Shown piece after piece: positions 15,894-25,046 of a stretch of 34,728 bases of DNA. Under the pieces are notes generated by a model, which made no database searches, was not told where the DNA came from, and was given only the letters and a program-made list of their open reading frames with translations. Source of the stretch: Opitutia bacterium (GTDB lineage: Bacteria; Verrucomicrobiota; Verrucomicrobiia; Opitutales; UBA2995). A program made the position numbers and the translations under genes. How positions within the stretch are numbered: position 1 is the first letter of the stretch; each line of letters begins with the position of its first letter. The stretch is from contig JAABVD010000005.1 in assembly GCA_014529615.1 (NCBI GenBank), positions 1 to 34,728 of the forward strand, written 5' to 3'.

Positions 15894-17168
15894 TCAGCTT
15901 TGCCCGCCGATGCAGTACAAGCGGTTTGCGGTGCGAAGGTAAAGCCGGTCGTCGTGTGGAACGGGGGAGGCGATGGCGCTGCCTGGCAATGTATTTTCGG
16001 CAAGGATTTCCATGCCGTCTTCGCTCAATCTGCAGACAAAAATCGTTCCATCTTCGCGGCTGCAAATCAGCCGGTCACCCGCCACCACGGGGGAGGCATA
16101 GTAACGGGTGGGCTTCCTCGGCAGGTTGCTCTGCCATTTGATTGCGCCCGATTTTACTTCTATGGCGGTGAGACTGCCGCGATCATTCAATATGATGGCC
16201 GTGTCGCGGTAGATGGCCGGAGTCGGCACATCGGGTCCGATACGTTCAATCTCCCAAAGTCTTGAATTCTTGGTGATGTCGCCTTCGCCCCCCATTTGAA
16301 TGCCGGCAACGGCGTAGCCGCGGCCGTAAGGCACGATGGCCACGTCATCCGCAATGGTATGGGAAGCGATGGTCCTCCAATTCTTGGCCTCGTTCGGGTT
16401 GAAGTTCTTGCACCTCCAGATAAGACTGCCGTCTTTCAAGGAGTGTCCGGTCAATTGGTCGGCTCCCCAGATTACCAGTTGTTTTTCTCCGTCTACGGTT
16501 GCCACCAGAGGGGTGGAGTAGGAGTCGTTGGATTCGACCGGGGCATTGAGGTTGCGTTCCACCAGCCAGGCTTCTTTGCCCGAGTCCTTGTCGAAGGCTA
16601 CGACGTAGGCGCTGGCCTCTTTTCCGTCCCTGCGCTGGGTTTGTTGCATAACGGCGACGATGAGGAGATCGTCTACCAGAACGGGAGAGGTGCCCTCATC
16701 CCACCAGTGGCCGTCGATGCTGTATTCCTGCTTCAGATTGGTTTTCCATATTTGCTCACCGCTGTGAGAAAGTTTGGCCAGATTCCCGGACTTGTAGTAA
16801 ACATAAACGCCGCCGGCGTCGACCACCGGACTGGAATTGGCCCCGGTACCGGCCCGGTTGCTGCCTGCAACGCCCAATCCGATTTCCGCTTCCCATCTTT
16901 TTTGACCCTGGTTATCGAAAGCGATGGCCAAATCGAGACCGTCATAAAAACAGGTCAGGTACACGGTATCTTTCCAGATGGCCGGTGTAGAGGTGCCTTC
17001 ACCGGGAATGGGAACGGACCAAACCACGTTTTCGGAGTCCGAAAACTGGCTGGGAAAGGCCTGCTCCCCGGTGGAAAGATTGAAGTTGGGGCCCCTCCAG
17101 TTGGTCCAGTTGGCCAGGAGGGAAGAAGATGCCAGACAAATAATGAGGATGATATGTTTTTGGCGCAT
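15894..17168 (-). CDS. Secreted PQQ-type beta-propeller protein
   Basis: A 424-residue exported protein with a signal peptide (MRQKHIILIICLASSSLLA). The mature N-terminus NWTNWRGPNFNLSTG and VVWSVPIPGEGTSTPAIW are typical of a large family in Verrucomicrobiota and Planctomycetota. Repeated W-docking-type strands (AFDKDSGKEAW, SLKDGSLIW, AIEVKSGAIKW) mark a seven- or eight-bladed BamB/PQQ_2-like propeller. I see no evidence of a quinoprotein active site, so a structural or binding role is as likely as catalysis. AGGAA lies 6 bases before the ATG. It diverges from the TonB receptor gene with a 101-base shared upstream region and ends 220 bases before the P450 start. Confidence 0.85.
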   Translation of the reverse strand: MRQKHIILIICLASSSLLANWTNWRGPNFNLSTGEQAFPSQFSDSENVVWSVPIPGEGTSTPAIWKDTVYLTCFYDGLDLAIAFDNQGQKRWEAEIGLGVAGSNRAGTGANSSPVVDAGGVYVYYKSGNLAKLSHSGEQIWKTNLKQEYSIDGHWWDEGTSPVLVDDLLIVAVMQQTQRRDGKEASAYVVAFDKDSGKEAWLVERNLNAPVESNDSYSTPLVATVDGEKQLVIWGADQLTGHSLKDGSLIWRCKNFNPNEAKNWRTIASHTIADDVAIVPYGRGYAVAGIQMGGEGDITKNSRLWEIERIGPDVPTPAIYRDTAIILNDRGSLTAIEVKSGAIKWQSNLPRKPTRYYASPVVAGDRLICSREDGTIFVCRLSEDGMEILAENTLPGSAIASPVPHDDRLYLRTANRLYCIGGQS

Positions 17169-17210
17169 GATGTATTCCTAATGCATGTTTCGTTTCAGGA
17201 AATTGTCTGA

Positions 17211-17238
17211 TTGACAGGTTTTCAACCTTGGATTGCAT
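17211..17238 (+). promoter_or_regulatory. Candidate promoter upstream of the TonB receptor
   Basis: A perfect TTGACA (17211-17216) is followed after 16 bases by a weak TTGCAT. It sits in the 101-base divergent gap, about 30 bases before the ATG at 17270. The -10 is poor, so this is tentative. Confidence 0.3.
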
Positions 17239-17269
17239 GGAGGCCCTCTTTTAACCATCTTTTTTTTAT

Positions 17270-19366
17270 ATGCAAACAGCCAAAAGCATTCCCTGCATTG
17301 TCTTTTTTCTTGTTTTTGGGTCGAAGGACATGGTCCTTTCCGGCCAGGAGAATCTGGATACGGTTGACCTCGACACCTTTGAAATTCAGGGGGATTATCA
17401 AGCAACCGATTTGCAAATCGACCTTTCCAAGTCGATAATCGAGGAAAATCTGCTGGCCATTTATGGCGCCACTCAGTTGCAGGACCTTTCCGGTTTGGCC
17501 CCGAACCTTTATTCCAGCAACGCCGACACGCGTGGTTTTGGCGACATAATCTCCATGCGGGGAAGCGCCAATACCATGTTCTTCAGTTCACCGGCGGTTG
17601 CTCTTTATATCGATGATATTCCGGCCAGTTCGGTATCTACTTATCCGAGCGACTTGTTGAGCATCGCCAATCTGACGGTACATTCCGGTCCCCAATCGAC
17701 GCGTTACGGGCGCAATGCCCCGGCCGGGGTCATCGAGATCCGTTCGCGCGAGCCCAGCAAGACCCACTACACCCATCTGCAAATCGATTCCGGGTCCTAC
17801 GATGCGCTGACGGTCAAGGGGGCCTTCGACGGGCCGATAAGCGAAGGAATCGGCTACAATTTCAGTTTTGGGTTTCACCAACGGGATGGATATTTGCACA
17901 ACACGTTTCTGGATCGCACGGCGGATAACCGCGAGTCCCTCAGTGCGCGGGCCAATATATTTTTCAGGCCCAACGAGGATGTCCAAATTCGGCTCGGGCT
18001 GTTTGTGGAAAGCGACGATGATGACGCGACCCGGCTCAGTTCGCTTCATAGTGAAAATCCCTATCAGGTGGCTTCGGATTTCAATAGTCAGACCGTGGTC
18101 GACCGCGGTCAGGTTAATTTCCAGTATCGCAAGCTTTATGATTGGGGGAGACTGGTTGCGACCACTGCTTTCCAGGGTTGGGAATTGAATCCGTCCAGCC
18201 TGGATTTGGACTTCAGCCCGGCTCCGATTTCCACTTCCTTGATCGTGGGGGAGGAAGATACTTTCACGCAGGAAGTCTGGTTGGAATCCCTCGACTTTGA
18301 CGGCCCCATGACCTGGAAGTCCGGGTTGTTGTATTTTGATTCGGAGTACAGTGTGAATTTCTACCGGGAATTTGCAGTTCCGCCCAATGCCTTTATTCCT
18401 CCGGGATTGATACAAATGGAGGGCACGGATTTTGAAATCGGGCAGCTCAACCTGGCGGCATACGGGGACGCTGACTTTGCCGTTTCGGATACGACCTCGC
18501 TCAATCTGGGTGTCCGGGTGGACCATTTCGATGCCGGTGTCTCCAGGGCCTCGCAAAATTCCAACAATTTCATGATTCCCTTATTTCCCCCCGAACCGGA
18601 TGTCGACACGTCGCGCAAGGAATTGAAAGGTTCGGTGAGTGGCGGCGCCACATTCGCCATCAAGGAAAACATGGACATCGTCCTTCGCTCTTCCCTGGCC
18701 CAACAACACCATGGATTCAGCAGTTTTGCCGGCAACCCGGAATTGCTGGGGTATCAGTCCGCCGATATTTGGGCCAATGAAATAGGCCTTGATTTTGCCA
18801 GCGAGGACGGGGAAACCGGGTTCAGCATCCTGTTTTTCTACAATCAGACGGACGATTACCAGCTCGAGAGAACGATCCCCATGACAACGGATTTTTTGGT
18901 TATCAATGCGGAAGAGGTCTCCGCACAGGGTTTGGAAGGCAAACTGGTGTTCAGTCCTCTGGACAACTTTTACGTGGATATACAATTCGGTTATAATGAC
19001 GTAACCTTCGAACGGCACACCGATGGGTATGGTTTGGACGTGAGTGGAAATCGCGTTCCTTTTATTCCCGAGTACACCTTCAGAACGGGAGCGCGTTACG
19101 AATTGGACAACGGGCTATTTGCCAGCGTTACCCATACCGCATTTGGGGATACCTATTACGACGAGCAAAACACTGAAAATTTCAGCCAATCCTCCTATTA
19201 CCTGTTAAGTACTCAATTTGGTTATCGCATTGGGCGGTATTCCTTTACCGTTTTCGGGCATAATGTGACCGACGAACGCTATTATCAGTTTATTAATCGG
19301 GATATACAGGCCGGAAGCCCGGGAGCGCCCCAGAGATTTGGCTTGCGAATGAATTATATCTTTTAG
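17270..19366 (+). CDS. TonB-dependent outer membrane receptor
   Basis: A 698-residue outer membrane receptor for energised uptake of a large or scarce substrate. An N-terminal signal-like segment is followed by DTVDLDTFEIQG, which may serve as a TonB box. The plug domain has SMRGSANTMFFSSPAVALYIDDIP and TVHSGPQSTRYGRNAPAGVIEIRS, the standard YIDDxP and GPQ(G)TxYGRNAxxGVI signatures. A 22-strand-type barrel rich in alternating aromatic residues ends NVTDERYYQFINRD…GLRMNYIF with the terminal Phe recognised by the BAM complex. No good Shine-Dalgarno site. It is the first gene of the long plus-strand block, followed after 67 bases by a propeller gene; the ligand may be linked to the symporter and enzymes downstream. 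Confidence 0.9.
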   Translation: MQTAKSIPCIVFFLVFGSKDMVLSGQENLDTVDLDTFEIQGDYQATDLQIDLSKSIIEENLLAIYGATQLQDLSGLAPNLYSSNADTRGFGDIISMRGSANTMFFSSPAVALYIDDIPASSVSTYPSDLLSIANLTVHSGPQSTRYGRNAPAGVIEIRSREPSKTHYTHLQIDSGSYDALTVKGAFDGPISEGIGYNFSFGFHQRDGYLHNTFLDRTADNRESLSARANIFFRPNEDVQIRLGLFVESDDDDATRLSSLHSENPYQVASDFNSQTVVDRGQVNFQYRKLYDWGRLVATTAFQGWELNPSSLDLDFSPAPISTSLIVGEEDTFTQEVWLESLDFDGPMTWKSGLLYFDSEYSVNFYREFAVPPNAFIPPGLIQMEGTDFEIGQLNLAAYGDADFAVSDTTSLNLGVRVDHFDAGVSRASQNSNNFMIPLFPPEPDVDTSRKELKGSVSGGATFAIKENMDIVLRSSLAQQHHGFSSFAGNPELLGYQSADIWANEIGLDFASEDGETGFSILFFYNQTDDYQLERTIPMTTDFLVINAEEVSAQGLEGKLVFSPLDNFYVDIQFGYNDVTFERHTDGYGLDVSGNRVPFIPEYTFRTGARYELDNGLFASVTHTAFGDTYYDEQNTENFSQSSYYLLSTQFGYRIGRYSFTVFGHNVTDERYYQFINRDIQAGSPGAPQRFGLRMNYIF

Positions 19367-19433
19367 TGTTTATGACGATTTTCTGTGGAAGGGAGGGTGG
19401 TTTCCGAATTTCTTTCCCCTATTTGAACGCTCT

Positions 19434-21701
19434 ATGAAGCACAATATCCGTTCCCTTCATCTACCTGTTTTTATTCTGGCAGCCTGGTCTGTCAGTCTCG
19501 ACCTTTCGGCCGTTACCGGTTGGCTGAACTGGCGGGGACCGGAACAGAATGGAACCTACGATGCCGTGTTGAGCCTTCCCGAGGAGCTGGACCTGGAAGG
19601 TTCGGATCACCTTTGGTCCTACCCGGTACGGGGCGGGGGAACTCCGGTCGTGGCGGATGGTCGATTGTACGCCTTCGGTTTTTATGGAGAAACCGGGGAG
19701 GTAGAGGAAACGTTGCTTTGCCTGGATGCCGAAAGCGGCCAAAAACTGTGGGAACACCGCTTCTCCGATTTCATCAGCGACATCATTTACAACCGTTATG
19801 GTATCGGGGCCCCCACCATCGATGAGGAGACCGGAAACGTCTATGTAAAATCTACCAACGGGTTGGTCATGGGTTTTACGGCTGAGGGGGAAGCCCTGTG
19901 GGAACGCTCCATGATGGAGGAATTTGGCATGCTCACCTTCCCCAATGGGAGAACCGGTGCGCCGGTGGTGGAGGGAGATCTGGTCATCATTCACGGGATC
20001 ACGGCAAACTGGTCGACCAATGGCCCTGCCCGCAATCGATTTTATGCTTTCGACAAGCTTACCGGTGGCTTGGTGTGGTTCAGCACTCCCGGGGTAAGGC
20101 CCATCGACAGCTCCTTCTCCACTCCCGTCTTCGGCAACCTGGGTGACCAGCGCGTATTTTATGCCGGGACCGGATGTGGCAATGTGGTGTGTATAAACGC
20201 GCGCACCGGTGAACCGGTATGGCGGTTCCAACTGGCGGTGGGGGGGGTTAATTCCAGCATGCTGCTTTATGGCAAAGACCGCTTGATCGCGGTGCATGGG
20301 AAGGAGAACGTGGATACGACGGCCAAGGGTCGGCTGGTCAGCCTGAAAATACCCACCGAATATCCGAGTGGCCCATTGCCCTTGGTTCTTGGTTCGGAAA
20401 TAGAGGCTTGGCGCAACGACGATCACGTGGCCTTCACCAGTTCCCCCATACTTGTGGGTAATCGCATTTTTACCACCATCGCCACGGGTACGCTGGAATG
20501 TGTCGACGCCGACACCGGGAAAACCCTCTGGAGCGAAAAACTGGGGCCGGATCAATTGCATGCATCCCCCGCCTACGCGGACGGCAAAATCTATGTGCCC
20601 ATGCTGGACGGGCTCGTTCACGTGATGGAACCTTCCGAGAAAGGCGCGCAAATTTTGAGTGTCGAGGAAATGGGCGCACCCTGTCTGGGCGCACCCGCCT
20701 TTTACCGCAATCGCGTATATGTTTTTACGAAGCAGGCCCTGCATTGTTTTGGCGAAGCGGAGGCCGCGGCCCTGCCCCAAGCCTCCCCATATCAACGGGA
20801 AAAGCCCGGACCCATCGCGCAGATTCAACTCGTTCCGGCCGAATTTGCCCTGGCTCCCGATGAACAACAGATTTTCGAGGTTTACGGGCTGGATGCCGGT
20901 GGCCGGCGGGTAAGCTCGGTGACCGAGGAGGCCGAGCTGTCCCATTGGTCGCCTCCGGGGGGTAAGCCATCCAAGGTGGATGCCACCATTTCCGGCAATG
21001 TTCTGGCGACCGATGGGGATGCCAGGATTTCGGTCGGCCACATTCGGGCTTCCTGGAAAGGCCACACCAGCGCGAGCCGCGGGCGGATCGTGGTCGGTTA
21101 CGGTTACGAGGAAAATTTCGATGCATACCCGCTTCCCTTGAAGGACAAGGACGGGGTGGCCGTCGCCCCTCCTCCCCCCATATGGCTGGGAGCAGGCCCG
21201 AAGTGGCACATTATGAAAATGGGAGAGGGTCAGGCCATCGCCAATCGTTTGGAGGTTGTGCTGTGGCAGCGGACCATGAATTTCATGGGGAAACCCAACC
21301 TGCACAGCTACACCTTTTCCGCCGATGTAATGACGGACGGGACCCGCCGGGTCATGTCCACGGTGGGATTGGTCAACCAGCGCTACCTGATCACTCTTGC
21401 GGCCAATCGCCGCATCTTGGAAATTTCCAGCAATCACGAGCGCCTCAAGGAATCCGTCCCCTTCCCGGTCAAACCCAAGACCTGGTATCATTTGAAGACC
21501 CGGGTCGACACCCGTCCCGACGGGAGCGGGGTGGTGCGGGCCAAGGCTTGGGAGAAAGGAAGCGAGGAACCCTCCGATTGGTCCATCCAGGTCGAACCGG
21601 ACAAGGTTCACCGGCAGGGAGCGCCCGCCGTTTACGCCTTTTCCCCGCAAAGTTTGAAACGCGTCTTTGTCGATAATCTCTCCTTGACCGCCAACCCCTG
21701 A
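19434..21701 (+). CDS. Large secreted PQQ-type propeller with C-terminal Ig-like and jelly-roll regions
   Basis: A 755-residue exported protein with an N-terminal signal (…SVSLDLSA). Residues about 25-450 form a propeller: GWLNWRGPEQNGTYD at the mature N-terminus, then W-docking motifs CLDAESGQKLW, CINARTGEPVW and CVDADTGKTLW. A bridge (about 465-560) reads like a bacterial Ig-like domain (LVPAEFALAPDEQQIFEVYGLDAGG). The last ~190 residues resemble a concanavalin/LamG-like fold (NLHSYTFSADVMTDG, KPKTWYHLKTRVDTRPDGSG), which often binds carbohydrate. No quinoprotein dehydrogenase motif. Thirteen bases separate it from the next propeller gene, so they are co-transcribed. An 821-codon frame on the opposite strand is a shadow. 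Confidence 0.85.
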   Translation: MKHNIRSLHLPVFILAAWSVSLDLSAVTGWLNWRGPEQNGTYDAVLSLPEELDLEGSDHLWSYPVRGGGTPVVADGRLYAFGFYGETGEVEETLLCLDAESGQKLWEHRFSDFISDIIYNRYGIGAPTIDEETGNVYVKSTNGLVMGFTAEGEALWERSMMEEFGMLTFPNGRTGAPVVEGDLVIIHGITANWSTNGPARNRFYAFDKLTGGLVWFSTPGVRPIDSSFSTPVFGNLGDQRVFYAGTGCGNVVCINARTGEPVWRFQLAVGGVNSSMLLYGKDRLIAVHGKENVDTTAKGRLVSLKIPTEYPSGPLPLVLGSEIEAWRNDDHVAFTSSPILVGNRIFTTIATGTLECVDADTGKTLWSEKLGPDQLHASPAYADGKIYVPMLDGLVHVMEPSEKGAQILSVEEMGAPCLGAPAFYRNRVYVFTKQALHCFGEAEAAALPQASPYQREKPGPIAQIQLVPAEFALAPDEQQIFEVYGLDAGGRRVSSVTEEAELSHWSPPGGKPSKVDATISGNVLATDGDARISVGHIRASWKGHTSASRGRIVVGYGYEENFDAYPLPLKDKDGVAVAPPPPIWLGAGPKWHIMKMGEGQAIANRLEVVLWQRTMNFMGKPNLHSYTFSADVMTDGTRRVMSTVGLVNQRYLITLAANRRILEISSNHERLKESVPFPVKPKTWYHLKTRVDTRPDGSGVVRAKAWEKGSEEPSDWSIQVEPDKVHRQGAPAVYAFSPQSLKRVFVDNLSLTANP

Positions 21702-21714
21702 AACATCCTCTAAA

Positions 21715-23241
21715 ATGAATTTACGGTCTATCGTCCTGCTTTTGTTCTCAATCGGCCCATTGCCAGTGGTCCAGGCTTCCGACTGGCCCATGTGGGGTCG
21801 CTCAGCCGATCGCAACATGGTGGGGGAGGCCTCCGGTATTCCCATCGACATTGCCAGCGGAGACTTCCTGCCCAAGAGCGAGGAAATAAACATGGAAACG
21901 ACCAAGGGGGTCAAGTGGGTGGCCAAATTGGGTTCCCAGGCCTACGGTTCTCCCGTGGTGGCCGGCGGTAAGGTTTACTCGGGAACCAATAACGAGTCTC
22001 CACGCGACCCGTCTCAACGGGGTGACCGCGGGGTGTTGATGTGCTTTGATGAAGCGAGCGGTGAATTTCTCTGGCAACTGATCGTTCCCAAAGTCGGAGC
22101 CGGCAAAGTGAGCGACTGGGAGTACGTGGGGCTGTGCTCATCCCCGGCCATCGAAGGCAACCGCGGCTGGGTCGTGACCAATCGGGGCGAGATCGTGTGC
22201 TTTGATACGGATGGTCTGGCCAATGGCAATGACGGAGACTTTCAGGACGAAGCCACCTTTTATTCCACCACTGGAGAGCCGGTTGAATTGACCGATAAAT
22301 ACGCCGATATCCTTTGGATTTACCAGGCGCGGCAGGATTTGGGAGTATTCCCCCACAATGTTTCGAGTTGTTCGCCGCTCGTTTTTGGCGACTACGTCTA
22401 TGTCGCCACTTCAAATGGGGTGGATTGGTCCCACAAGAACATACCCGCGCCTTATGCCCCTTCCCTGGTAGCTATCGACAAGGAAACGGGCGAACTCGTG
22501 GGGGAAGAGGTTTCGGGTGTGTCCGAAAGGGTATTGCACGCCAGTTGGAGTTCCCCGTCGGCGGCCACGGTAAAGGGAAAACCCATACTGGTTTGGGGAG
22601 GAGGGGATGGTTTCTGTTACGGTTACGACGTGGATCCCTATCAACATGAAGACGGTTTTGCGGCGCTCAAGGAATTGTTCCGCTACGATGGCAATCTTCC
22701 CCAATACCGAACCAGGGACGGGGAACCGATCAAGTACGCCACCTACGACGGACCCAGCGAAATTATCGCCACCGCCATCCTTTACCGGGACAAGGTTTAT
22801 GTCGCCATCGGGCAGGACCCCGAGCATGGCGATGGAGTCGGGCTTCTCAGTTGTATCGATCCGACCCTTTCCGGGGACATTTCCGGCCAAGCCATCTGGA
22901 CCAGCCCGGAAATTGGCCGAACCATTTCAACCGCCAGCGCCAAGGACGGATTGATTTACCAGGCGGAATACGATGGAGATATTCACTGTTTCGACGCCGA
23001 TACGGGGGAACACCTCTGGGCGCACGAAACCAACAGCCGCATCTGGTCCTCCACGCTGGTGGCCGACGGAAAGGTATTTATCGGCAACGAAGACGGTGAA
23101 CTGGTCATTCTGAAAGCCGGTCGCGAAAAGGAAGAAATTGCTCTCATTGATTTTTTTACCCCGATTTATTGCAGTCCGGTTGCGGCCAACGACACCCTTT
23201 ATTTATCGACGCAAACCCATCTGTATGCCATCGGCCGGTAA
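21715..23241 (+). CDS. Secreted PQQ-type beta-propeller protein (long family)
   Basis: A 508-residue exported propeller with a signal peptide ending near VVQA, then SDWPMWGRSADRNMVGEASGIP. Blade motifs include CFDEASGEFLW, AIDKETGELVG and CFDADTGEHLW. The N-terminal sequence and GSPVVAGGKVYSGTNNESPRDPSQRGDRG mark a conserved family found in Verrucomicrobiota and Planctomycetota, whose function is not known to me. Several cysteines occur in the middle (for example GLCSSPAIEG and VSSCSPLV), compatible with disulfides in an exported protein. It follows the previous propeller by 13 bases and precedes the transporter pair by 39 bases, so it may bind the substrate imported by the system. Confidence 0.85.
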   Translation: MNLRSIVLLLFSIGPLPVVQASDWPMWGRSADRNMVGEASGIPIDIASGDFLPKSEEINMETTKGVKWVAKLGSQAYGSPVVAGGKVYSGTNNESPRDPSQRGDRGVLMCFDEASGEFLWQLIVPKVGAGKVSDWEYVGLCSSPAIEGNRGWVVTNRGEIVCFDTDGLANGNDGDFQDEATFYSTTGEPVELTDKYADILWIYQARQDLGVFPHNVSSCSPLVFGDYVYVATSNGVDWSHKNIPAPYAPSLVAIDKETGELVGEEVSGVSERVLHASWSSPSAATVKGKPILVWGGGDGFCYGYDVDPYQHEDGFAALKELFRYDGNLPQYRTRDGEPIKYATYDGPSEIIATAILYRDKVYVAIGQDPEHGDGVGLLSCIDPTLSGDISGQAIWTSPEIGRTISTASAKDGLIYQAEYDGDIHCFDADTGEHLWAHETNSRIWSSTLVADGKVFIGNEDGELVILKAGREKEEIALIDFFTPIYCSPVAANDTLYLSTQTHLYAIGR

Positions 23242-23280
23242 ACCCGGGGGTGGCGGGCCCGATGTGAACCCATTTTCCTC

Positions 23281-23532
23281 ATGCGCAAAAAATCGTTAAT
23301 CATAGGCTTTTTGATCCTGCTTTTCTTCCTCCATCAGGATTTTTGGCTAAAAGACAACCCTTCCCTGGTCTTCGGCTTTCTGCCTGCCACGCTGGCCTAT
23401 CACATGTTCTGGACGGTGGCGGCAGCCTTTGGCTGGTGGTGCCTGGTCAGGTTCGCCTGGCCGCCGGAGTTCGAGGAAAGTGATTCCGCTACCTCGGCTT
23501 CGCTTCCCAAGGAAGGGGGGGCCGAGGAATGA
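23281..23532 (+). CDS. Small membrane protein, DUF3311-like symporter partner
   Basis: An 83-residue protein with two hydrophobic helices (about 6-20 and 32-58) and an acidic tail. The pattern LPATLAYHMFWTVAAAFGWWCLVRFAWP is typical of DUF3311 peptides, which are encoded next to sodium:solute symporters and are thought to be accessory subunits. Its stop overlaps the symporter start by 4 bases (ATGA), which supports the pairing. Confidence 0.75.
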   Translation: MRKKSLIIGFLILLFFLHQDFWLKDNPSLVFGFLPATLAYHMFWTVAAAFGWWCLVRFAWPPEFEESDSATSASLPKEGGAEE

Positions 23533-25046
23533 CCCCGGTCATTATCGTCTGTCTCTACCTGGGTTTGCTGATCATTCTCGGAGTGGTCAGCAATCGTTTC
23601 TTCCGCGGCAGTCCCTCGGATTATTTTGTGGCGAGCCGTTCCATGGGTCCGTTCGTACTGTTCATGACGGTATTCGGCACCACCATGACCGCCTTTGCCA
23701 TGGTCGGCAGCACGGGTGAATCCTACCGCGTGGGTGTGGGCACTTACGGCAAGATCGCCTCCGCCTCCGCTCTGATTCATTCGGCCTGCTTCTTCCTGGT
23801 CGGACTTCGGCTGTGGGCCTTGGGCAAAAAACACGGTTACATGACCCAGATCGAATTTTTCCGGGACCGTTTCGAAAGCCGCGGCTTGGGGTATTTGTTA
23901 TTTCCCATATTGGTTGGATTGTTGATCCCCTATTTGTTGGTGGGTCTTCTGGGCGCTGGAACAGTGCTGAGCGGAGTGACCCGGGGGGCATTCCCGGTAG
24001 CTTTTGCTTCCACCGGGGGCTCCATTCCACCCGCTCTGACCTCGGCGGTGATATCGGCGGTGGTATTGTCCTACATTTTCATGGGCGGAGTGCGCAGCGC
24101 GGCCTGGGCCAATACCTTTCAAACACTGGTCTTCATGTTGATGGGCCTTTTGGCTTTCATCCTTATTTCGACAAAACTGGGCGGGCTCTCCGCCGCCTCG
24201 CAAATGGGCGATCCCGGCAAAGCCGTGCGCGCGGGCAATATTTCAGAACTCCAGTTTCTGACCTATTGCCTGATACCCCTCTCCGTGGGCATGTTTCCCC
24301 ACCTGTTTCAGAATTGCCTCACTTCGAAATCATCCAGGAATTTCAAGTTCATGCTGGTGGCGCATCCCATCAGCATCATGATCACCTGGATCCCGTGTAT
24401 CCTGATCGGTTTCTGGATGACCGGTGCCGTTATACCGGGGACGGAAGCGCGCATAATTCCGGAGGCGGCCAGCCCGAACGCGGTTCTGGGTATTGCAGTG
24501 GGAAAGCTTGCCACTCCAGTAATTTCCGGATTGGTCACTGCCGGGGTATTGGCAGCCATCATGTCGTCGCTGGACTCCCAGTTCGTATCGGTTGGAACCA
24601 TGTTCACACGGGATATCGTGGTCCATTTGTTGGGCAAGGACCGCTTCTCGGACACGGCCATGGTGTGGTTGGCCCGGGGATTCATATCGTTCATCGTATT
24701 GGTAACCTTCCTCTTCAGCCTGGCCGAGCCACGGCAGGTGTTTACCTTGGGCATCTGGTGTTTTAGCGGTTACGCCAGTCTCTTCCCGCTCGTCTTCGCC
24801 GCCATTTACTGGAAGCGCACCACCAAGGCGGGGGCCTATGCCGCCGTGGTGGCGACCGCGGTGGTGTGGTTTCTCCTTTTTCGCGCCTCGGACTACGGGG
24901 CCAACACCTCTTATCTGGTGGGGGGTATGATGCCGGTCGTTTTGATGTTTGCCGCCTGTGTGTTGACTTTGATCCTCGTATCCCTCATGACCAAGGCGCC
25001 TTCCCGTCGAACGTTAGTTAAATTTTTTCCCGCAAATAAGGTATGA
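23529..25046 (+). CDS. Sodium:solute symporter (SSS family)
   Basis: A 505-residue inner membrane symporter with about 13 hydrophobic helices. The LeuT-fold features of the family are seen: SPSDYFVASRSMGPFVLFMTVFGTTMTAF near the N-terminus, the VGSTGESYRVGVGTYG segment, YIFMGGVRSAAWANTFQTLVF in the middle, and GVLAAIMSSLDSQFVSVGTMFTRDIV, the conserved Ser-rich helix near the sodium site. The substrate cannot be read from sequence; SSS members with a DUF3311 partner carry various organic acids and solutes. Overlaps by 4 bases with the genes on both sides, so this is the core of a coupled operon: DUF3311, symporter and the adenylate-forming enzyme. Confidence 0.92.
   Translation: MTPVIIVCLYLGLLIILGVVSNRFFRGSPSDYFVASRSMGPFVLFMTVFGTTMTAFAMVGSTGESYRVGVGTYGKIASASALIHSACFFLVGLRLWALGKKHGYMTQIEFFRDRFESRGLGYLLFPILVGLLIPYLLVGLLGAGTVLSGVTRGAFPVAFASTGGSIPPALTSAVISAVVLSYIFMGGVRSAAWANTFQTLVFMLMGLLAFILISTKLGGLSAASQMGDPGKAVRAGNISELQFLTYCLIPLSVGMFPHLFQNCLTSKSSRNFKFMLVAHPISIMITWIPCILIGFWMTGAVIPGTEARIIPEAASPNAVLGIAVGKLATPVISGLVTAGVLAAIMSSLDSQFVSVGTMFTRDIVVHLLGKDRFSDTAMVWLARGFISFIVLVTFLFSLAEPRQVFTLGIWCFSGYASLFPLVFAAIYWKRTTKAGAYAAVVATAVVWFLLFRASDYGANTSYLVGGMMPVVLMFAACVLTLILVSLMTKAPSRRTLVKFFPANKV

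Noticed and set aside
17588-18556. 322-codon minus-strand frame in the TonB receptor
   Set aside because: Antisense to the plug and barrel of a clear receptor.
19461-21926. 821-codon open frame on the minus strand
   Set aside because: It is antisense to the large propeller gene and the start of the next one, has no recognisable domain, and its low-complexity His/Gly/Arg-rich sequence is what GC-rich codon bias produces opposite a real gene.
15894-23241. PQQ-dependent alcohol dehydrogenase assignment for the propellers
   Set aside because: W-docking motifs are present, but I see neither the calcium/Asp active-site signature nor a cytochrome domain; BamB-like or binding propellers are equally likely.
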